A DNA stretch of 64,000 bases from contig QEYB01000118.1 in the NCBI GenBank assembly GCA_017562135.1, positions 80,831 to 144,830 of the forward strand. Direction: 5' to 3'. The notes under the pieces are model-generated. The model made no database searches. It saw only the letters and a program-made list of their open reading frames with translations, and was not told the DNA's origin. Origin of the DNA: Dipylidium caninum. Its lineage: Eukaryota > Platyhelminthes > Cestoda > Cyclophyllidea > Dipylidiidae. The translations under genes were made by a program, and so were the position numbers. Shown here in pieces: positions 56,760 to 64,000 of this stretch (the stretch's first letter is position 1; every line of letters begins with the position of its first letter).

Positions 56760-58292
56760 CTGATGCTTTCCCTGATGCATTGACTAGTGTCAGCTTCATA
56801 AATCGAAAAATAGCCACCACACACTAACTGCACATCTCTCCGTTAAATGCTTGCCCAATCAAACAGTGTCCTGCTACATCCTCGACTCATAACCCTTCTT
56901 CTTCCACTGCATTTTCCCGTCCTTCGGCAGCGCCCTATACCCTCATCTCCACTCGTGACATGACATGAAAAGCCCTTTTTTCACATGTCGACAAAAGCTT
57001 ATTCATATCTACCTCATTTGAGCCACAAAGAAGCAAGCTGAAGGCAACCCGTTAGCTGGGCGCGCTGGTGCTATGAGGCTGTAAGTGCAATCTCTCATGA
57101 CAGTGTTCTAGGCTAACAGATGGGGCTCCTGTTTCCTTGAGAACAGCCGAGAATCTACTGGTCTTACATGACTTTATCGCTTTCCTTTCAGTGGCGTCGC
57201 TAGCATGAGACATTCCGTGGTGTGGTGTAGCCTAAGGATAGGTAGACTTTATAGTGACGAATATTTTTAGTGACAGAGTGAGGCGAGTGTTTGTGCACTG
57301 GCGACACTGGCAGGAGTAACCACTCAAGATACGATGTGGCCTATATGAAAGTTGTTTAAGTGAACACTTCCAATCTGCTATGAACGAGATGCCCATTGGT
57401 GAGGGTGTGCAGTCGCAGCCTCCCGTATGTTTGAAAGGTGGAGGTCTGGTCAGGGTAATGTATAGACGCAGATTCTACTTAGAGCTTAGTTGGAAATTCA
57501 TGACAAGTTCGCTTTCATGTCCTAGCATGGAGAGACTTGACACGATGTTGTTTGGCGTGAATTAAACTCCTCATTGTACCAATGCCGCTTATTTTCCAAC
57601 AGGTAGAACTAAAGTCGAATCCATGTGAGCAGAAAATCTAGAATTCGCCAATTCGCCTCAATTCAAATGGTATAAGAGACTTCCAAGTGCCACGTGATTA
57701 AAGGAACTTCTCACTTGCCTTGTCTGACTAGTTATTAAAGATTAATGAGATGTGAAGTAATTTGATGGCTGTGGAGTCTATTCATGGAGGCGCAACACGA
57801 AACGTTTATAGAGCCGCCATTTTACGGTCTCCGATCTACTCAATGAGAGGCACAATTACTTTCTAAACATATATACAATTGTATAGTTTAAAAGAGGTGC
57901 GCTTTTCACACACGCTGATTTATGGTAGTCGACGCTTTCTTTCCTCACCGTCTGCTCAAAAGTGTGACTTCGGGTGTCTGGAAATCAGTCGGACGCATAG
58001 CATTCGGCCAAGTCGGAAAGACATCGAGGCTATCGGTCTTCCCTTCTCATTTGTTCGCTTTCCATTCCCCATCTGGACTTTTCATTGAGCTATTAGTTTC
58101 ACCTTATCTCAGTTTAACGACTGAGTGGAATGAAATATTCACGTTGAGGGAAAGAGCCATTGGCATATTCACCGTGACCTAGATCCAAAGTAGATAAAAT
58201 GAGTTAAGACGACAAAGAGGCTAAAGTTAATCGTCGAGTGATCACTTACTCAGAAAGGAAAGATGATAACTGCGACCCCGACCAACTTCACG
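56760..58292. other. No supported gene; decayed array flank
   Basis: 57230-57300 is weakly similar to the P2 intron at 43850-43890 (GTGA.AGAGT.AGGC). Plus frames at 57380-57565 and 57879-58182 lack splice support. Confidence 0.35.
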
Positions 58293-59287
58293 TTAATATT
58301 CTCTATTCACCCACGCTCCCGAAACCCACTCGATTTTGTTAACTACACTGATATAGACTGATTCTCTGCAAGCGGACACTATTGTGATGACAACAACAAA
58401 AATCAGCACAGTGCACACATAACAGTCCATTGCTGATAGAGTTTCAGTGTGCCTGAGGTAGACGACACAGTTCGAGTAGCGAAGTAGTGCCATATCGCAT
58501 AAGTTAATCATTATTTCTCAGTTAGAATGACTGTTTAGGACATGTATGCTGTTTTACTATTACCCTTATTGAGCGCCTTCTTGAATCTCTCTGACACACT
58601 CTCTCTCTCTCGCCATCTACACCTCTTTCCTCAGTGCTTTAGTCACACTGAGGGGGAGAGAGTTAAGGGGCTCTGCTTCAACCAACCCATACTTCATCCT
58701 TTTCGTTGCTCGCCAACAGAATAATGCTTCATCGTGCATTAATGCCGCATGTATTTTTGAATAATGACGGACCTAAAAGGAGAGGCGTCTCTCTCAGTTC
58801 TTGTCAGGGTGCACAGGCTCACAGCTAGAAGGCCAAATCCGCATGGGGATTGTCTGAAATACACAAAAGACAGGAATTGGTTTACATCAACTACTACCGT
58901 AAAAACAAATGCGAAAAAGACCCAAGTTGTTCGCATTGAAGCAAATGGCTGGCATTCCCTCTAGACCGTTTTTGACGTACCCCAAACTATCTTGAAGACC
59001 GCGCCACGGCTTTCAGTTTCACCGTACAAACATCCGAGGCAATCAACAGGCCAGCAAGGGCGTGGACAGCCCCACTCAGCGATCTTGTGGGCAAATCTTT
59101 CACAGAGTGGTTCTGAATCTACTCCTACGCGTATATTTGCATATGCCTGAATGAAATACTCCGCCAAGGAGTCGAAACCGCGCGCATTGTCGTGTGGCGA
59201 GCATATTGAGGCACTAGTCGATGGTGCGATGGCATCCAATGTGCCCACGGCGTGCAACGGCGAAGAGGTAGGAGGGGGGAAGGAGAG
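58293..59287 (-). CDS. Multigene family copy P6, exons 4 and 5
   Basis: The exon 4-like stretch ends at 58981 (donor G/GTACGT). It is open upstream beyond 59257 and reads ARGFDSLAEYFIQAYANIRV and WPVDCLGCLYGETESRGAVF, aligning with P7 (VDYVGCLYGAYERPGAVF, both ending I.WG). Exon 5 is 58432-58293 (acceptor TATCAG), in matching phase, with a membrane-type stretch CTVLIFVVVITIVSAC followed by a 28-residue tail and stop TAA. The hydrophobic end with a tail suggests a transmembrane or, less likely, GPI-processed protein. Its own exons 1-3 are missing: P7 begins at once upstream. It may be a truncated copy or share P7's 5' exons. Confidence 0.5.
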
Positions 59288-59299
59288 AGGGAAGACATG

Positions 59300-61210
59300 A
59301 AGGAGTGGTAGAATTGAAGCAACACTTTTGCCTAAGACAGCGAGAAGAGGAAGTACGCAATTGGAGTGGGTGGCTGAAATGCGGATTCAGTTGCAGTTGT
59401 TTCCCATCATTTCATCACTATTGGCGATGGCTGAGACTAGTAGCATTCAGGTGCCGTACATGGTGGGAAGAGGGTGAGAGGCAAATACTGAGGTGGGGGA
59501 ACCCGGCGAGACCAGGTTACCGATGTCGAAAGGTGGAAAGCAGCATTTAAGTCGTCAAGTTACTAAGACAGCCCGAATGTCGGGAGTGGAACTATGTAAT
59601 CTAAGCGACCAAAATCGCCGCTGGTTTGACTTACCCCAATCTATCCTGAAGACGGCACCAGGTCTTTCATATGCACCATACAAACATCCGACGTAATCAA
59701 CAGCTTCTATCCTCTTCACTTCCATTGTGTAATTCACAAAATTTTCGTCCGTAGTGTTTGCTGCAATGTGAATAGAAAGGTCACTGTCAGAGGAGACATG
59801 CCCAATCATCGGGGGCCAACAATGACTCTTGTTTAGCTTACTGATTCTCACTAATTCGGGATAGATATACGCATAGTTAAAAATAATACCATTCCGAACG
59901 TGATAGAACGTGGATGGACTGGTGCCCATCACCATCTCCATCTAAGTAGACACAAAGACAATTATTAGAAGTAAGGTGTAGAGGCGATAAATTAGCCATT
60001 TACAGGTGAATTTGGAATATGGTCGAGGTTCATTATGGGTGGGGCAGACAATGTGGTACACTCACCCACTCGGTCTTAATGTGGTATCTGCACGCAACTG
60101 TCACCGTTTCCTTATTCTTAGCGGCAATGACGAGAGTCTCATTCGGATGCATAACGAGGCCTTAGAAGGCAAGTGTGGAGGGCAGTTTGGTGTTTGCGAC
60201 AAGATAAGTAATTGAAGTAATGAGGTTACACCCATGAATACATACCAGCGCTCGAGGATCGCCACACTTTATCAGGAAATACAGCAATGGACATTGGGAT
60301 GCTTTTCTATGGGGCAGAACGGAAGAACATTTGTCTCACTATCAGAGACTAAAAATTCAATACGAAGAAGAAAATCGCCGCTATATGTGAAAGTGAACAG
60401 ATGATTCGGTGCTGGGACTTGTTAGGTGTGAAGGTTAGTGTATCAGGAGTGTTGTTTGCAGGCATTAAAAGGACTAGAACGTACTCTGTTTGTAGGTGCA
60501 ATTGATACACTCGGTGGAACATTCGCCCTGTCTTATTCTCATGCAGTACGGCATTCCATCCAATAAATGTACGCACACGTACTAGGTCATAAATAGAAAA
60601 TATCATGAGGCTGATGAAAGCGGATGGGATCTTTTAAAGGGAGATTCAACTCACGGCGTATTTACCGGGAAGTGAGAAACTGAGGATAAACTTTCTATTG
60701 ACTTGGACCGCTTACTATTCTGCTCTCAGTTCTTTCATTCCACCGGCTACCAACTTCGTCTCTGAAAAGATGCTTTTCATGTAAGCCAATCCGATTACTC
60801 TAAGCTGCGGAGGATTCCACAATTGCCCTTCCCTTTTTTTTCATTCTCAAGAACTGTTGAGTAACCCTACGAAATCCTGTTTACCTAATTCGCATACACG
60901 ACGGAAAGTTTCCCCGGTGCAAGTAAGTTCAGTCTCGATAAAGCTGCTTTGACATGCACACCGTGAATGGACGTCTACCAGTGTTTACGCACAATCTGCC
61001 CCGAGTACCATCAGTACAAGCCACAAAAGCCACTTAAAGGGGTTGCACTTTGTGGATAATAGCGCAGAGGAAAGAGGTGTTCATTGAATTCATCAAACAT
61101 TTTGGAAAGAACGAAAGTGCCACTCACTTGCAAGCACGCAGATATACGCGAAAACGAAAAGTGTTGCTTCTCCCACCACCCCTTGTGTCGTTAGTGTTTC
61201 AACCAAGTGT
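59300..61210 (-). CDS. Multigene family copy P7, best preserved (GP50-like design)
   Basis: Exons on the minus strand: exon 1 ends at 61128 (VGEATLFVFAYICVLA, a signal-peptide-like core, donor A/GTGAGTG; no clear ATG in frame nearby). Exon 2 is about 60640-60350 (AFISLMIFSIYDLVRVRTFI onward, NKT and NNT glycosylation sites). Exon 3 is 60160-60066 (LVMHPNETLVIAAKNKETVT, ends CRYHIKTEW, donor GTGAGT). Exon 4 is 59941-59635 (acceptor CTACTTAG; 102 codons with CWPPMIGH, three potential N-glycosylation sites, VDYVGCLYG; donor GTAAGT). Exon 5 begins at 59373 (acceptor GCATTTCAG), hydrophobic LPLLAVLGKSVASILPLL. Phases of exons 3-4-5 agree. The protein is predicted to be a secreted, N-glycosylated, C-terminally anchored surface protein. 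Size, leader and anchor resemble the taeniid GP50 antigen family, but I could not check sequence identity. The exon 2 donor is uncertain. Confidence 0.55.
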
Positions 61211-61741
61211 GTCGCCTCTTTATCTTGTCTAGTAAAGGTCAACAGGCAGACGCGGATTGGGTTTTCATTGCAACGTTGCCACGACCTCCACCTGCAGTCA
61301 GTGGGTGCATACACCGGCTCGCATGACGTCCTATGCTTGCTTCAGCCCACTTTGTCTGCTTACATGTTGCCCATTCCCATCCACTAGCATTTTCCAATCC
61401 ATTTAGATCCAACGCACTTCAACCGCGATGAGGAAGATTTGGCGACGTTCTCCTCACCGATCTCTCAAGAGCATACCTCGTAAGACACGTTCTCTTTACC
61501 AAGAGTCAACGATTGGCGAGAATGATTTTCTTTGTTAATGCCAACTTGTTGCGCTCATTCCGATGTGACGGGCATTTGTGTGACACTCGCGTGATGGTAG
61601 TTAAGTGTACATGCGTGGCGTGACGGCGGATGATGAGGAGGTGCATTGACACTACCACCCATTTTGTAAACTACCCAGTCTTCACGTCTGCGTTTCATCA
61701 CATTGGCTCCGTATTTGTCAGTTTTTCTCTCTTATATTTAG

Positions 61742-61866
61742 GCGCCCTTGATTTGATAAGGCACCTCGGCATGATTCTTCCAGAACTAAATCAAGTTGGT
61801 GACACTGAGACTTGTTCCCACTTACAAATATTTTTTAATGGAAGAAATTGGCAGACAGTGAATTAA
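61742..61866 (+). CDS. Likely last exon of a plus-strand gene
   Basis: A strong acceptor (CTCTCTTATATTTAG) precedes 41 codons ending in TAA: ALDLIRHLGMILPELNQVGD, then TETCSHLQIFFNGRNWQTVN. The composition is clearly protein-like. Starts after a split codon (two bases). Upstream exons were not found and the product is unknown. Confidence 0.4.
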
Positions 61867-61980
61867 TCAACCAGTTCCCTAGTTTAAATAGTTGCTTAAA
61901 TGCATGACCATTGTCACTCTCACTTCGCACACAATTTTGTGGTAGTATAAATTGCCCGAATTTTCCTCTCCTCCCATTGG

Positions 61981-62226
61981 TTGAAAGGGCACGCAAAAGC
62001 TACTCTCAAGAGGCAGGAAAAGGTTAGGCTGGTACACTACCAGTCAGGCGGAGGGCAAGCATTGTCAGCACTCAACAGTGTGGCTTGTGTGGGGAAATTC
62101 ACCAGTCTATCTATGATTGCACAGCTGAAACGCCTTCTACTTCCTAATGTTCGTCCCCTCCCGAAATATACGAATTCGTTGTTGAGGCAGAATCACCCTG
62201 TAAAATACAGTGGATGTGGGCACTGA
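61981..62226 (+). CDS. Basic open frame, uncertain
   Basis: The frame reads KGHAKATLKRQEKVRLVHYQ and LSMIAQLKRLLLPNVRPLPK to TGA at 62224-62226. Lys/Arg-rich with helical stretches. No ATG start and no clear acceptor; possible exon. Confidence 0.25.
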   Translation: MKGHAKATLKRQEKVRLVHYQSGGGQALSALNSVACVGKFTSLSMIAQLKRLLLPNVRPLPKYTNSLLRQNHPVKYSGCGH

Positions 62227-62469
62227 CGAAGACATCGACGTCCTTAATTCACCACAGCGTCGTATTTCTATCCATGAGTGAATCACTTCAAAACAATGTC
62301 GTGTTGCTCTACAAATCTCGAGAGTGAGCTGTCGTTTAAACGATATGCATTTCACTCCCAAAAGCATGTACGGTAAGGGGCACGAGCTTTATCTTCACCT
62401 TGGAATTGCTCAACGTCTTAGTCTGTGCTCGTAATCCCAGTCTAGAAAATTCTTTATCGAGATATCTCG

Positions 62470-62745
62470 AGATTTACAATCGATGATGAAAATGCCCTTC
62501 TAGCATATCGTCCAGACTGTTTACACTAAATGTCGGCAACTTTGGACGTTCTCCTACTGGTGATCCAACGTGTACACTTCATTCTTCCGATTCAACAGAA
62601 CCCGTGATAGGCTGCATATCAAAGAATAATGTGTCATTAGAATAGCCACACAACGCCGTTCATGCATTGCATTCTTATCGGGAATAGGAATTTTTGTTCC
62701 TTTAAACTTCTCTGCCATGCTTTATAGTGGTTAAAAGTTGAAAAC
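62470..62745 (+). pseudogene. Diverged copy of the 2.7 kb exon region
   Basis: ENALLAYRPDC here matches RNVLIAYRPDS at 2706-2740, sharing GCATATCGTCCAGA. GGAATAGG...TTGTTCC at 62685 has a counterpart at 2968. Stops interrupt the frame. Confidence 0.35.
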
Positions 62746-63709
62746 TTACAGGAGCAATAAAATAAATCACCTCTAAAACCATGAATTCGGGATAGTTGCT
62801 AAGGGCTGACGGGATGTCGTTGGCCACGGTCGGGAAAACTTTTTTTAGATCTTTTCCATGACCAAGGGAATGTAATGGCAGGAAGTATGGTGTCGCTTCT
62901 GCGCTATTTTATGATTCCTGGGCAGAATGTCATACTAACATACCTATGTCACCGACGAAAGCATTAAAATACCTAAATACCAACTCATCTACCTACCCTC
63001 AGGCGCCTAGTTAACAAACATGACTAGACAAAATTTAAGGTCCGTTTCACGGAAGCGCTCAATCGAGCGAGCGAAATGGAGTTTTGTAAGGTCAGGACAT
63101 GTAAAAGGAGAATTAATGGCCCCGCTTACGTTTTCGTAACCCAATAGGAGGGAGAGTAAATGAATGAGCGTAAAGTAAAGTTTTTTTGAACTAGCGAAAT
63201 TGAGGTAGAAAGAAGCAATTTGATATGGTGGGTCAAAAAATCAGAGACCACACCTGATATGGCATTTTCTCCAAGAAAATTGGTTGGAGAACTTAAATTA
63301 TATGCAAGCCATCGTCAGGGAACTTTCTCACACCTAATATTTACTTAGTATACAGAAAGCTGTCAAAACACTCAAATTGACAGGATCAAAGTCCAATTAC
63401 GCTTTCCTATTACTAAAAAAAAAAAAAACTCCAATGTTTGCTCAGACCCCTTTAAACTACTTTGCGCATTCGAATCCTCTTTTCTCATCAATGGTGCCTG
63501 TTACACGTGAGCGCTGTTTTTTGCTTAGGAACAATAGCCTAGGCCAGATTCGACACTGATAGGTTTATTTCTGCTTGCCTTTGGCAGAGCTGTTGTCCTA
63601 ACCATCTTGTGCATTGTCAACCGCCCGTTCTTATGCGTTAGATAGAAGGAAGGTTACGAACATACGGTGATTTGATTTGAGTAAGAAAGTCATATTTCTT
63701 CAACTCTAA
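62746..63709. other. AT-rich spacer, no supported gene
   Basis: Contains an A run of about 14 bases at 63415-63428. Otherwise I see nothing. Confidence 0.4.
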
Positions 63710-63907
63710 ATGCTAGCTAGAATTATTCACACATATCCGAAGGGTTGTAAAATCAACTTATGTCAACCGGAAGAATTCTATTGCGGCCGCTTTGGAACCG
63801 TTGCACGGTACCATGATTTCACTAAGCCACCTCCTATTCTTAGTGTTCTGGCTTCTCCTGGTCCCAAGACACACTTACTAGCCAAACTCCTTCATGGCTA
63901 TTCATGA
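63710..63907 (+). CDS. Exon candidate near the window edge
   Basis: A 65-codon frame reading ARIIHTYPKGCKINLCQPEE, then FYCGRFGTVARYHDF and PKTHLLAKLLHGYS. Protein-like with three Cys. A donor-like CACG/GTACC lies inside it, so the true 3' border is unclear. Confidence 0.25.
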   Translation: MLARIIHTYPKGCKINLCQPEEFYCGRFGTVARYHDFTKPPPILSVLASPGPKTHLLAKLLHGYS

Positions 63908-64000
63908 TGTAACTCCTACCCACTATAAAGATTATAAAATACGGCCGGAAAGTGTCAGCACGATGCCAACTATATTGAAATGAAAGATGCAGAAAGAGTG

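Overview
The window looks like nuclear DNA of a flatworm, most likely a taeniid tapeworm. Coding sequence is sparse and broken into short exons. The introns are small and have standard GT/AG borders. Many low-copy dispersed repeats are present, and there are no bacterial operons, ribosome-binding sites, rRNA genes or convincing tRNA genes. Two further hints rest on family knowledge and are weaker: a clustered multigene family of secreted or anchored proteins, and a 15-base match inside one repeat to the taeniid spliced leader as I remember it. No long open reading frame exists (the longest is 244 codons), so every gene below is an exon model read by eye from splice signals, reading phase and paralog comparison.

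Layout. 0-13 kb: scattered exon candidates (a three-exon model at 2.7-3.7 kb and a small secreted-protein frame at 4.7 kb), a degraded tandem repeat at 5.6-6.1 kb, and an inverted pair of a coding-derived repeat at 6.2 and 9.9-10.3 kb. 13-24 kb: mostly repeats (families B, C, H and J) with one likely single-exon gene at 20.7-21.0 kb that has a poly(A) signal. 24-30 kb: a cluster of four copies of family D, which is coding-derived, one of them inverted. 30-35 kb: AT-rich spacer plus more repeat copies (A, E, F). 35-40 kb: single exon candidates, including a convincing last exon at 37.6-37.8 kb.

40.5-61.3 kb: the most interesting part. At least six copies or fragments of one multi-exon gene family lie on the minus strand (copies P1-P4, P6, P7). 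The shared exon order is a leader-like exon 1, exons 2 and 3, an exon 4 whose best-preserved copies (P6 and P7) carry a VDxxGCLYG motif, and a hydrophobic exon 5. The overall design recalls the taeniid GP50 diagnostic antigen family, but I could not verify that. A plus-strand six-exon gene of unknown function (51.8-53.6 kb, with poly(A) signal) sits inside the array.

Two pairs of segments in the array (about 41 and 60 kb; 44 and 51 kb) are near-identical but differ largely by one-base insertions and deletions. This could mean recent pseudogenes or uncorrected sequencing and assembly errors, and frame breaks anywhere in this window should be read with that in mind. Dispersed family A carries a conserved TATA-like core and may be a terminal-repeat (TRIM-like) retroelement.
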